Shown one piece after another: positions 23,479-31,318 of a stretch of 36,980 nucleotides of DNA (within the stretch, counting starts at the first letter, position 1; every line of letters starts with the position of its first letter). The DNA is from Labilithrix sp. (lineage in GTDB: Bacteria; Myxococcota_A; Polyangia; Polyangiales; Polyangiaceae): positions 1 to 36,980 of the forward strand of contig JAHBWC010000079.1 of NCBI GenBank assembly GCA_019637225.1, given 5' to 3'. The notes under the pieces are model-generated. The model saw only the letters and a list, made by a program, of their open reading frames with translations, was not told where the DNA came from and did no database searches. The position numbers and the translations under genes were made by a program.

Positions 23479-25643
23479 CGCGGCCCGCCCTTCGCGCTCG
23501 GCGCGCCCTTCGTGGGCAAGACGAGGGTGAACGTGGACCCCTTGCCGACCTTGCTCACGAGACGGATATCGCCCCCGAGCACGTTGGCGAGCCGGCGGCA
23601 GATCGCGAGCCCGAGCCCGGTCCCGCCGTACTGACGCGTCGGAGAGTTGTCGACCTGCCGGAAATCCTGGAACACCGCTTCTCTATCCTTCGCCGCGATG
23701 CCGATGCCGGTGTCGGCGACGGCGATGCTCACGCACGGGGACGCGGCGCGCCGCTTGGCGAGCTGCACGGACACGGTGACCGATCCCTTCGCCGTGAACT
23801 TCAGCGCGTTGGAGATCAGGTTCATGATGACCTGCTTCACCTTCGCGCGGTCCGTCCGCAGCATCGGTACGTCCTTGCCGAGCACCGAGCGGACGTCGAG
23901 CTTCGAGCGCGCCGTCAGCGGCTCGAGCTCCGCGAGCACCTCCCGCACCAGGTCGGCGGGGGCGAAGCGCGTGACGTTGAGCGGCATCTTGCCGGCCTCG
24001 ATCCGCGCGATGTCGAGGATGTCGTTGATGATCGTGAGGAGGTGGCGCCCGTTCGAGTCGATGCGCGTGAGCTGGCGCACGATCGGCGCCGGGAGCGGCC
24101 CGGAAACGCCCTGGAGCATCATGCTCGTGTACCCGAGGATGGCGTTGAGCGGCGTCCGAAACTCGTGGGACATGTTCGCGAGAAACTGGGACTTCGCGCT
24201 CGACGCTGCCTCGAGCTCGAGCGCCTGCCGCTGGAGGAGCTCGTTCTGCCGGACGAGGGCCGCGGTGGCGTCGCGCACCTTCTCCTCGAGCAGGCTCGAG
24301 GCGCTCTTGAGCTCCTCGTAGAGCGCGTTCTTCTCCATCTGCTCGGTGAGGTCGTGCAGGATCGTGACGATCGCCGTGACCTCGCCGTGCTCCGAGAGGA
24401 CCTTGCCGCTGATCGCCTCGACCGGCACGGTCGCCGTCGTCTTCGGATCGAGCAGCCCGAGCTCGCCGCGAATGCGCCCGCCCGGCTCGAGGAAGAACAG
24501 GTTCGCGACGTGGGACGAGAAGTGCGCGTCGTTGGCGCGGACGCGGAGGAGCTCCTCGACCGGAGCGTCGGCGCCCGCGGTGAAGAGGCGCTCGGCGGGC
24601 GCGTTGGTCATCATCATGCCGCCGTTCGCGTCGGTGACGATGATCGGATCGACGACCGAGTCGATGACGAGGTCGAGCCGGTCGCGCTCGGCGCGGACCT
24701 CGGTCTCGGCCACGCGAAGCCGCCGGTAGTTCTCCTCGATCTCCTGCGCGGCGAGCTGGAGGTCGGTGACGTTGCGCAGGACGGAGACGATGCCCTTGCC
24801 GTCCGGCGTCGTGATCGGCGCGCTCATCAGCTCGAAGAGGCGGTCCGAGCCGTCGTTCGGGTCGACCAGCGGCAGCTCTCGGCGCGCGAACTCGCTGCCC
24901 TCGATCGCGTGACGCGAGAGGGCCGCGGAGAAGAGCATGTTGTTCAGCGCGACCGCGCGGCGACGCCCCTCGCTCTCGTCCTCTTCGGAGGCGAAGTACA
25001 GCTCGGCGCGCGGGTTCGCGATCACGAGCCGGCCCTCCGGATCCGTGAGGAGCACCGGGTCGGGGACCGACTTGAGGATGCTCTGCAGGAGCGCTCGCTC
25101 GCGATCGAGGCGCTTCTCGGTCGTCCCGAGCACGCGCAGGTTGCGGAGGTCGACGAGCTTGCGCCCGAGCACGCCGAAGACCCAGCGCGCCTCGGCTTCG
25201 CGCGCAGCCGCGCCGAGGAGCACGAGGCCGACGGGGTCCTGGCTCACGCTCAGCGGGAGAGGAAGCGCGTAGGCCGTGCAGCGATCGCCGAACCGGAGCG
25301 GGACGCCGCCGAACGCCTCCGGAGGGACGAGCGAGGGACGCGCCGAGGTCAGCGCCTGAACGAGCGGGTGCTCGCGCGCTTCGAGATCGATCGAGAGCGC
25401 CGAGACGTCGCCCGCGTCGAAGCCGTGCGCGGCCGCGCCGACGAGCCGCGCGCCGCCGGGCCGATCGAGCTCGACGAGCGCGATGACGATCTGACGGACG
25501 CCTGCGCTGCGCGCGAGCCAGTCCACGCCGAGCTGAGCGGCCTCGGCGAGGCCGTCGCAGGCGAGCAGCGCCTCGAGGAACGAGAGCTTGCTCGAGGGGC
25601 TCGGCGCGTCTTGCCCGGTGTCTCGCTGGGAGGCTGCCCGCAA
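23475..25643 (-). CDS. Soluble multi-PAS sensor histidine kinase in the gvp operon
   Basis: 722 residues, starting at TTG 25643. A GGGAGG Shine-Dalgarno (25651-25656) lies 7 nt before this TTG; the nearby ATG at 25647 is in another frame and too close. Order: a GAF-like sensor (about 20-165), a PAS domain (183-300, ILKSVPDPVLLTDPEGRLVI), a second PAS (320-437, VIDSVVDPIIVTDANGGMMM), a coiled coil, HisKA with H493 in ANMSHEFRTPLNAILGYTS, and HATPase with N-box NLISNALKFT, DTGIGI and GGTGLGLAI. No transmembrane span, so it senses inside the cell. It lies 15 nt after gvpA, hence inside the vesicle operon, and should phosphorylate the neighbouring receiver. Confidence 0.95.
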   Translation of the reverse strand: MRAASQRDTGQDAPSPSSKLSFLEALLACDGLAEAAQLGVDWLARSAGVRQIVIALVELDRPGGARLVGAAAHGFDAGDVSALSIDLEAREHPLVQALTSARPSLVPPEAFGGVPLRFGDRCTAYALPLPLSVSQDPVGLVLLGAAAREAEARWVFGVLGRKLVDLRNLRVLGTTEKRLDRERALLQSILKSVPDPVLLTDPEGRLVIANPRAELYFASEEDESEGRRRAVALNNMLFSAALSRHAIEGSEFARRELPLVDPNDGSDRLFELMSAPITTPDGKGIVSVLRNVTDLQLAAQEIEENYRRLRVAETEVRAERDRLDLVIDSVVDPIIVTDANGGMMMTNAPAERLFTAGADAPVEELLRVRANDAHFSSHVANLFFLEPGGRIRGELGLLDPKTTATVPVEAISGKVLSEHGEVTAIVTILHDLTEQMEKNALYEELKSASSLLEEKVRDATAALVRQNELLQRQALELEAASSAKSQFLANMSHEFRTPLNAILGYTSMMLQGVSGPLPAPIVRQLTRIDSNGRHLLTIINDILDIARIEAGKMPLNVTRFAPADLVREVLAELEPLTARSKLDVRSVLGKDVPMLRTDRAKVKQVIMNLISNALKFTAKGSVTVSVQLAKRRAASPCVSIAVADTGIGIAAKDREAVFQDFRQVDNSPTRQYGGTGLGLAICRRLANVLGGDIRLVSKVGKGSTFTLVLPTKGAPSAKGGPR

Positions 25644-25658
25644 GCATTCACCTCCCGA

Positions 25659-26030
25659 TCAAGAACGTGCGGGGCGCTGGCGGCTCGGGCGGCGGCGCCC
25701 GGACTTTCCCCCGGCCGCAGGCGCCGGTCCGAGCGCCGCGCTCGTGGCGGCGAGGCGCGCGCGGAGCGCGGCGTTCTCGGCCATGATGGCCTCGGTCGAC
25801 GTCGGCTCGAGCGGGAGCGCCGGCTTCGCGACCGGAGCCACGGTGCCGACCGCCTCCGAGTACTTCAGGTACGTGTCGATCGACGCCACGACGACGCGCG
25901 CCTCGACCGTGATCAGATCGATCCCGACGAGCGAGACGCGGACCCATGCGTCGATGACGATGCCCTTGTCGAGGACGCGGTCGAGGACGTCGATGAGGCT
26001 CGTTCCACCGGATGTGCGCTCTACGGGCAT
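25659..26030 (-). CDS. gvpA: Gas vesicle structural protein GvpA
   Basis: 123 residues from ATG at 26030 (AGAGGA lies about 10 nt before). The core is canonical GvpA: SLIDVLDRVLDKGIVIDAWV, RVSLVGIDLITVEARVVVAS and IDTYLKYSEAVG. GvpA is the main shell protein, polymerising into ribs with a hydrophobic inner face that excludes water but lets gas through. Longer than the usual 70-odd residues, it has a C-terminal tail with MAENAALRARLAATSAAL, a short coiled-coil-like helix, and a basic end (GGKSGRRRPSRQRPARS). A similar MAEN-LR helix occurs in the J-like protein next door. It is the second gene of the operon, 28 nt after that gene and 15 nt before the kinase. Confidence 0.96.
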   Translation of the reverse strand: MPVERTSGGTSLIDVLDRVLDKGIVIDAWVRVSLVGIDLITVEARVVVASIDTYLKYSEAVGTVAPVAKPALPLEPTSTEAIMAENAALRARLAATSAALGPAPAAGGKSGRRRPSRQRPARS

Positions 26031-26058
26031 GTCGCTTGTCCTCTGGAGGTCGAATGCA

Positions 26059-26418
26059 TCAGCGCCGGCGCTTCGCGGGTCCGGCCGGGACCGTGCGTCG
26101 TACGGCAACGTTGTCCTCGGCGAGCTGCGCCACCTTGCGCTCGAGGATCTGGATCTGCTTACGCAGCGACTCGTTCTCCGCCATGAGCGGCTGCTTGCCC
26201 GGCGCGAGGTGGTGATCGTACTTCCACCAGTCGAGCCCGACCTGCTCGGCCTTGTCGATCGAGCAAACGATGAGGCGGATGCGGATCGTCAGGAGCTCGA
26301 CTTCCGCGAGCGATATCTTGATGTCTCCGGCGATCACGAGGCCCTTGTCGAGCACGCGATCGAGCACGTCGACCAAGCCGGTCGAGCGCTGTGCACCCCA
26401 TTGGAGATCCTGCCGCAT
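26059..26418 (-). CDS. gvpJ: Gas vesicle GvpJ-like minor shell protein, first gene of the operon
   Basis: 119 residues from ATG at 26418, the only Met before the core. The GvpA-family core GLVDVLDRVLDKGLVIAGDI, KISLAEVELLTIRIRLIVCS and IDKAEQVGLDWW has GDIKISL and LLTIRIRL in place of the DAWVRVSL and LLAIEARI of the structural protein, and the GxxWW end, which I associate with the GvpJ/GvpS branch. A coiled-coil helix follows (LMAENESLRKQIQILERKVA) and a basic tail (GPAKRRR). Family knowledge: GvpJ-like proteins are minor components thought to start or cap the vesicle. First place in the operon means it lies next to the presumed promoter. Letter uncertain, family firm. Confidence 0.92.
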   Translation of the reverse strand: MRQDLQWGAQRSTGLVDVLDRVLDKGLVIAGDIKISLAEVELLTIRIRLIVCSIDKAEQVGLDWWKYDHHLAPGKQPLMAENESLRKQIQILERKVAQLAEDNVAVRRTVPAGPAKRRR

Positions 26419-26454
26419 CCGGAGACCGACCAGCGTTTACCAACTCGAACAGAA

Positions 26455-26491
26455 AATCTAGCCGCATCGAGTCTGCGACGGGCCGTCGCAG
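26455..26491 (-). promoter_or_regulatory. Candidate promoter/operator of the gas vesicle operon
   Basis: On the minus strand the hexamer TAGATT (26455-26460) lies 36 nt before the first gvp start and is a possible -10 box. The perfect inverted repeat ctgcgacg-ggc-cgtcgcag (26473-26491) covers the place where the -35 box would stand. A regulator dimer there could control entry of RNA polymerase. No good -35 hexamer and no sigma-54 GG-N10-GC pattern was found, so this is a suggestion from layout only. Confidence 0.35.
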
Positions 26492-26625
26492 GAATTCTTG
26501 GCTTGTCCGCAAGATCGCTCGGGTCGTAGCTGGGCCGCCGGCGGGGAGCGCGGCTCGCCTCGGCGCGCGACGCGGGGCCGCGCGACGGCGCTCCGCGCGC
26601 GTGTGGAGACCCCCTTGCTTCTCGT

Positions 26626-27201
26626 GTGCCCGTGGATCGCGCGACCAAGAACGAGACGCTCTTCGCCGCGCTCCGCGTCACGGCGAGCTTCGCGCTGCTC
26701 GTCGCGACCGTGACCTTCCTCGGCTGGGCTTTCCGCGAGCAGCTGTCGCGCTTCGGGGATTCGTTCGTCGCGCGCTTCGGCGTCCTCGGGATCGCCGCGG
26801 GCTCGTTCTTCGCCGACTGCTGCCACTTCCCGATTCCACCGCAGTTCTATCTGCTGACGGGCATCGCGGCCGGTCGGCCGCCCACGATCGTCCTCTCCGC
26901 CGTGCTCGTCGGGTCGGAGCTCGGCGGCCTCACCGCGTTCGCGCTGGCGCGCGTCGTGGGCCGCGCGCCCGGCGTGGCGCGGAGGCTCGCATCGACGCGC
27001 GATCTGCTCTCCCGCGCGCTCGCGCGTCAGGGCTACGTCGGCCTCGCGGCGGCGACGCTCTTGCCCATCTCGTTCTCGATCCTCTGCATGGCGAGCGGCG
27101 CGATGCGGCTCCCCTACAAGGCGTACGGAGTGCTCGCCGTCATGCGCGTGCCGCGCATCGTCCTGTCGTACGTGGTCATCGTCCTCGCATGGTATCGCTG
27201 A
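26626..27201 (+). CDS. VTT/DedA-like inner membrane protein
   Basis: 191 residues from GTG at 26626. Hydrophobic spans are seen near 15-33, 47-63, 75-100, and two more in the C-terminal half. The segment GSFFADCCHFPIPPQFYLLT resembles the E-x-F-x-P-x-P-s-e re-entrant loop of VTT/DedA (SNARE-associated) proteins, and ARQGYVGLAAATLLPISFSI resembles the R..P..........G.....f half of that motif. DedA family proteins act in lipid (undecaprenyl phosphate or phosphatidylethanolamine) flipping and membrane homeostasis. It is divergent from the gas vesicle operon, 207 nt apart, and could share its control region; no functional link is shown. Confidence 0.65.
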   Translation: MPVDRATKNETLFAALRVTASFALLVATVTFLGWAFREQLSRFGDSFVARFGVLGIAAGSFFADCCHFPIPPQFYLLTGIAAGRPPTIVLSAVLVGSELGGLTAFALARVVGRAPGVARRLASTRDLLSRALARQGYVGLAAATLLPISFSILCMASGAMRLPYKAYGVLAVMRVPRIVLSYVVIVLAWYR

Positions 27202-27286
27202 CACCCGGGGGATCCGCGTGGCGCCGGAGCGCAGGTCGTGGCCGTACGCCCCGGCGCGGAGGTGCGTGGCGAAAAGCCCCGCGCGC

Positions 27287-27315
27287 GAGAAGAGTGCATC
27301 ATGCACCTTCTTTTT
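27287..27315 (+). terminator. Rho-independent terminator candidate
   Basis: gaagagtgcat and atgcaccttc pair across a single c, with one bulged a, and a run of five T follows on the plus strand. It is 86 nt after the stop of the VTT-like gene and would end that transcript. GTGCAT/ATGCAC is the perfect 6-bp inner stem; the tight loop weakens the case. Confidence 0.45.
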
Positions 27316-27471
27316 CCCGTATTCTCGCGCTCGAAGGCGCTCCTCGACGCCGCATCGAGCGGCGGCCGGCCGCACCCGAGAGACCATTCCGCCCCAGAAG
27401 TGCGGCGTATGTGGCAAAAATGGAGGGCCGGCCTCGCGCTTCGTTGACGGCGCGAGGAGCGCTCTGCCACC

Positions 27472-28059
27472 GTGATGGACATGAAGCTCTCGGTCAGCAC
27501 GGATATCGATCTCGAGGTTCGCGACCGTATGAGCGGCTACGTCACCTGGCTCGACGTCAAGGTGAGCGATGGCGTTCGGGCCTACGGCACCGCGCGCGTC
27601 GCGCTCGTCCATGTCGGCGAGATCGCCGACGCCGCGGGGGAGATCTGGCCGGCTCTACACGGAACGCGCCTCGAGCCGCTCCACGACGTCTACTTCGCGC
27701 AGGGCTGGTACCAGGACGACTACGCCGACGGCGCCGGCATCGATCTGCTCTACATCGAGCACATCACGATCGACGAGGAGCACCGCGGCAAGAACCTCGA
27801 TCTCGCCCTCGTACGGCGCCTGTGCGACACGCTCGGGAGCGGCTGCCAGCTCACGGTGGTCGCGTACGCCGACGCCGACGCCGCGACCCGCTGGAGCCGC
27901 CTCGGCTTCGCGATCAGCACGCCCGGACGCACGGCGGGGCTCATGCACATGAAGCTCGGTCATCGACACGCCCAGGTCGTCGACGCCACCGGCGCGGGCG
28001 ACTACGAGGTCGTCTCGACGTCCGACTCGTTCGCGCCGGCCCGTTCGGCCGCCAACTGA
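27472..28059 (+). CDS. Possible GNAT-like acetyltransferase domain protein
   Basis: 195 residues if started at GTG 27472; ATG at 27475 and 27481 are close alternatives. The central stretch IDLLYIEHITIDEEHRGKNL followed by DLALVRRLCDTLGSGCQLTV has the shape of GNAT motif A (V-x-p-x-x-R/Q-G-x-G/A helix), with HRGKNLDLALV where R-x-x-G-x-G/A normally binds acetyl-CoA, so the P-loop is imperfect (RGKNLD). The strand DADAATRWSRLGFAIS then resembles motif B with the typical GF. No substrate can be named. It stands alone, 270 nt after the membrane protein. Confidence 0.55.
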   Translation: MMDMKLSVSTDIDLEVRDRMSGYVTWLDVKVSDGVRAYGTARVALVHVGEIADAAGEIWPALHGTRLEPLHDVYFAQGWYQDDYADGAGIDLLYIEHITIDEEHRGKNLDLALVRRLCDTLGSGCQLTVVAYADADAATRWSRLGFAISTPGRTAGLMHMKLGHRHAQVVDATGAGDYEVVSTSDSFAPARSAAN

Positions 28060-28171
28060 CGTGGCCCGGCGGGACGGAGAGCAGCTCGGCGAAGACGCAG
28101 ACGCGGACGACTCAAACCGCGAGGCCAGCGGCTTAAGTGGCCTCGCGCCCCACCGCAGGTAGAAGGACACC

Positions 28172-29476
28172 ATGCGTGTCCCGCTCTTGCTCCTCGCCAT
28201 CGCCGCCCTCGGTTGTTCCAGCGCGCAGCCCGCCCCCGCCCCCGTCGCCGAATGCGGCGTCGATCTCCCGGATACGCTGACCGTCTCCGAGGGTGGCCGC
28301 CTCACCCTGCCGCGCACGCAGGACATGACGTACGAGGGCGTCGGCGGCGTCGAGCTGACCCTCGACGAGACCACCGTGGCGCTCCGTGCGCCGTACCTCG
28401 CGAACGCCGAGGAAGGGCTCGGCCTACGCCTCGGTTGCGGCAAGACGTTGCCGATCGAGCTCCGCACGCTCGCCTGGACGCGCCTCGCCGAATGGGAGGA
28501 GAAGGACGGCGCCAACGCGCGCGAGTACGGCGCGTGGTGGATCGACCCGCAAGGCGCGGGCGCCCTCATCGTGTTCGGCGGGTTCCACTACGTCCCGAAG
28601 CAGTTCACACCGGCCGACGATGCCTGGCGATTCGACTTCGCGAGCGGCGCCTGGTCCGCGCTCGCCGGCGAAGGGCTGCCCACGCTGCCGGGCGGCCGCG
28701 CCGCGCCGATCCCCGGCGAGCGAGCGGTGCTCTTCTTCGGCGGAATGGCGGAGAAGTCCGACGGCACCCAGGAGACGCCGCCGTCGCTCTATCGCCTCGA
28801 CTACGACGACGCGCGGGTGACGGCGACCAAGGTCGAGCCGCTCGGCGACGCCGTCGGAAGCTACACCGGCAGCCTGATCTACGACACCAAGCGAAAGCGA
28901 TGGCTCTCCGTCTGCGGGCTCAGCACCGCGACGAGCACCGGTCTGAACTGCCTCGTCCATTCCTACGTGCCCGGAGGCGGGTTCACGTCCGTGGCCACGC
29001 AAGGTCGAGCGCCGAAGGGGCGCTACGGATTCCACTACGCGTACGACGAGGCGTCCGACCGCGTGATCCTCTTCGGCGGCCAGGTCGGCCCTGAGAACGA
29101 GGCCATCGACGGAGAGACGTGGGCGCTCGATCTCGCCGACGATCCGCCTTCGTGGGCGCGGCTCTTCGCCAACGGCGCGGGACCGACCAAGCGGCGCAAC
29201 GGCGCGTTCGCCTTCGATCCGATCGGTCATCGCCTCTTCGTCTGGGGAGGGACGCCCGACGGCCGCGACTCCACTCCGAACATCCAGGCGTTGAACCTCG
29301 ACCGAGGCGCCGAGGCATGGACCGACATCGCGACACCGAAGGAGGTGCCGTCGCGCACGAGCGGCATCGGGATCCACGACCCCGCGCGTGAGCGGCTCCT
29401 CTTCGGCTTCGGCAACGACGACGCGCTCTACCGTGACCTCTGGTCGCTCGACCTCGCGAACGTCAGTCCACGATGA
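28172..29476 (+). CDS. Kelch-type beta-propeller lipoprotein
   Basis: 434 residues. MRVPLLLLAIAALGC is a lipoprotein signal with Cys15 (AALGC). From about residue 110 there are repeated Kelch-like blades: ALIVFGGFHYVPKQFTPADD with AWRFDFASGAW, AVLFFGGMAEKSDGTQET with LYRLDYD, VILFGGQVGPENEAIDGETW with ALDL, and LFVWGGTPDGRDSTPNIQAL. The GG doublet followed 15-25 residues later by W/Y and an aromatic-Asp pair marks each blade. Such propellers mediate protein or sugar binding on the surface. It converges with the NtrC-type regulator gene 89 nt away. Confidence 0.85.
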   Translation: MRVPLLLLAIAALGCSSAQPAPAPVAECGVDLPDTLTVSEGGRLTLPRTQDMTYEGVGGVELTLDETTVALRAPYLANAEEGLGLRLGCGKTLPIELRTLAWTRLAEWEEKDGANAREYGAWWIDPQGAGALIVFGGFHYVPKQFTPADDAWRFDFASGAWSALAGEGLPTLPGGRAAPIPGERAVLFFGGMAEKSDGTQETPPSLYRLDYDDARVTATKVEPLGDAVGSYTGSLIYDTKRKRWLSVCGLSTATSTGLNCLVHSYVPGGGFTSVATQGRAPKGRYGFHYAYDEASDRVILFGGQVGPENEAIDGETWALDLADDPPSWARLFANGAGPTKRRNGAFAFDPIGHRLFVWGGTPDGRDSTPNIQALNLDRGAEAWTDIATPKEVPSRTSGIGIHDPARERLLFGFGNDDALYRDLWSLDLANVSPR

Positions 29477-29565
29477 GCACGGTGACGTCGCGGTCGATGC
29501 GATAGCCGCCCGCTCGGCGCGCACGAGGAGGCCACGGAGCCGCTCCCGCGCCGCCGCCCGCGCCG

Positions 29566-30972
29566 TCAGAGCCGCGCGGGCGCGCCCTCGCCGCCTGTCC
29601 CGACGGCGGTGCCGTTCTGGTAGCGCTCGAGCTTCCGGTAGAGCGTCCGTCGATCGAAGCCGAGGACCTGCGCGGCGCGCGACTTGTTCCCGCCGACGAG
29701 CGAGAGCACGCGGAGGATGTACCGCCGCTCGAGCTCGTCGATCGTCACGATCTCCTCGGGCTGGTTCGCCGAGACCACGAAGCGCTCCGGCCGGAAGCTC
29801 TTCACCTTCTCCGGCAGGTCGTCGATCTCGATGCGCGCGCTGCGCGCGAGCGCCACCGCGCCGTCGATGCAGTTCTCGAGCTCGCGGACGTTGCCCGGCC
29901 ACGAGTACGAGATGAGCTTCTCCGCCGCCGCAGGCGACAGGTCGATCTCGTGCTTGCCGTGGCGCTCGGCGTAGATCCGCAGGAAGTGGCGCGCGAGGTG
30001 GAGCACGTCGCCGCCGCGCTCGCGGAGCGGGGGCACGTCGATCTTCACGACGTTGATCCGGTAAAACAGGTCCTCGCGGAAGCGGCGTTCGTAGACCTCG
30101 TCTTCGAGCACGCGGTTCGTCGCGGCGATCACGCGCGCGTCGAAGGGGATCTCGCGGTTCGAACCGACGGGGCGGACCTTGCGCTCCTGAAGCGCGCGGA
30201 GCAGCTTCGGCTGCACCTCGAGCGGCAGCTCGCCGATCTCGTCGAGGAAGAGCGTCCCTCCGTCGGCCTGCACGAACAGACCCGTGCGCTGGACCTTCGC
30301 GTCCGTGAACGCGCCGCGCTCGTGTCCGAAGAGCTCGCTCTCGATGAGAGACGCCGGGACCGCCGCGCAGTTGATCGCCACGAACGGCCCGTCCTTGCGC
30401 CGGCCCTGATCGTGGATCGCCTTGGCGATGAGCTCCTTGCCGGTGCCCGTCTCGCCGTGAATGAGCACGCCGGCCTCGCTGTCGGCGACGCGCTGGACGA
30501 GCGTGAAGACGCGGCGCATCGACGCGCTCGATCCGACGACGCTGGGGATGGTGATGTCGTCGATCGCGACCTCGGTGCGCAGGCGCTTCACCTCGTCGGA
30601 GAGGCCCTTGTGCCGGAGGGCGCGCGTCGCAGCGACCGCGAGGAGCTTGGGGTCGACCGGCTTCGTGATGAAGTCGTACGCCCCGACGCGCATCGCGCCG
30701 ATCGCCGTCTCGAGGCTCCCTTGCCCCGTGATGACCACCACCGGAACGTTGGGGCGCGTCCCGAGGACGCGCTCGCACAGCTCGAGGCCGCCCATCTCCG
30801 GCATGCTGAGGTCCGTGATGACGAGGTCGAAGTCGACCGCGCCCACGAGCTCGAGCGCCGCCTCCGCCGAGGTGCACGTCGTCACCGCGAAGCCTTCTCG
30901 CTCGAGGCTCATCTTGAGCAGGTCACAGGTCTCCTGCTCGTCGTCCACCGCGAGGACTCTGCGTTCGGTCAT
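29566..30972 (-). CDS. NtrC-family sigma-54-dependent response regulator
   Basis: 468 residues from ATG at 30972 (the frame runs 11 codons further up to 31005, without a receiver strand). Receiver domain 5-120 with acidic pair D10/D11, phospho-acceptor D54 in LVITDLSMPEMGG, T82 region and K104. The AAA+ domain has GETGTGKE (173-180), the sigma-54 contact loop GAFTDA (220-225), and Walker B LFLDEIGELP (241-). The C-terminal Fis-type HTH is NKSRAAQVLGFDRRTLYRKL. It therefore activates sigma-54 promoters when phosphorylated. No kinase gene adjoins it; the gas vesicle operon kinase is the only one in the window. Target genes unknown. Confidence 0.95.
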   Translation of the reverse strand: MTERRVLAVDDEQETCDLLKMSLEREGFAVTTCTSAEAALELVGAVDFDLVITDLSMPEMGGLELCERVLGTRPNVPVVVITGQGSLETAIGAMRVGAYDFITKPVDPKLLAVAATRALRHKGLSDEVKRLRTEVAIDDITIPSVVGSSASMRRVFTLVQRVADSEAGVLIHGETGTGKELIAKAIHDQGRRKDGPFVAINCAAVPASLIESELFGHERGAFTDAKVQRTGLFVQADGGTLFLDEIGELPLEVQPKLLRALQERKVRPVGSNREIPFDARVIAATNRVLEDEVYERRFREDLFYRINVVKIDVPPLRERGGDVLHLARHFLRIYAERHGKHEIDLSPAAAEKLISYSWPGNVRELENCIDGAVALARSARIEIDDLPEKVKSFRPERFVVSANQPEEIVTIDELERRYILRVLSLVGGNKSRAAQVLGFDRRTLYRKLERYQNGTAVGTGGEGAPARL

Positions 30973-31318
30973 GTCGCGTCTGCCGCTGCAGGTTGCATGC
31001 CGCATCAGCTAGCAGGGCCGGATCGAGGACACCCGTACACGGCCGTCGTGCCCGTTCGGCTCGCGGAACCCCTCCGAGCAGCACGGTTCGGCCGAATCGC
31101 GGGGGCGAGGCGCCCCGTGAGCCGGAGCGCGCGTGATGCCTTTTGTCACGATGGGAGGCGCAGCCGCACGGTCGACCGGGATACGCCGGGCGTCCTCAGG
31201 GCTCGGCTCGGGGGCAGCAGCGCGGGCGGCCCGCCGCCCCGCCGCCCACCGCCGCGCGGCCTGCCCGCGCGCCACGACGCGGCGGCGCGACGCCCGAGCC
31301 CGCGGCGCGCGCGCCCTG
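30973..31318. other. 346-nt intergenic stretch
   Basis: Between the start of the NtrC-type regulator and the stop of the ferritin-like gene, both on the minus strand. It is very GC-rich; near 31230-31320 it consists mostly of short c/g runs. It must hold the regulator's promoter, but I can point to no convincing box, no clear terminator and no gene: a minus-strand frame at 31009-31275 is Arg/Ala/Pro-rich and looks like composition only. Confidence 0.6.

Noticed and set aside
25645..25647. ATG as start of the sensor kinase
   Set aside because: It is in another frame, and only three bases separate it from the Shine-Dalgarno core; the TTG at 25643 is in frame and well spaced.
26419..26625. Sigma-54 promoter for the vesicle operon
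   Set aside because: No GG-N10-GC pattern with proper flanks was found on the minus strand.
31009..31275. Small minus-strand gene of 88 codons
   Set aside because: Arg/Ala/Pro-rich composition typical of chance frames in GC-rich DNA, no Shine-Dalgarno and no recognisable domain.
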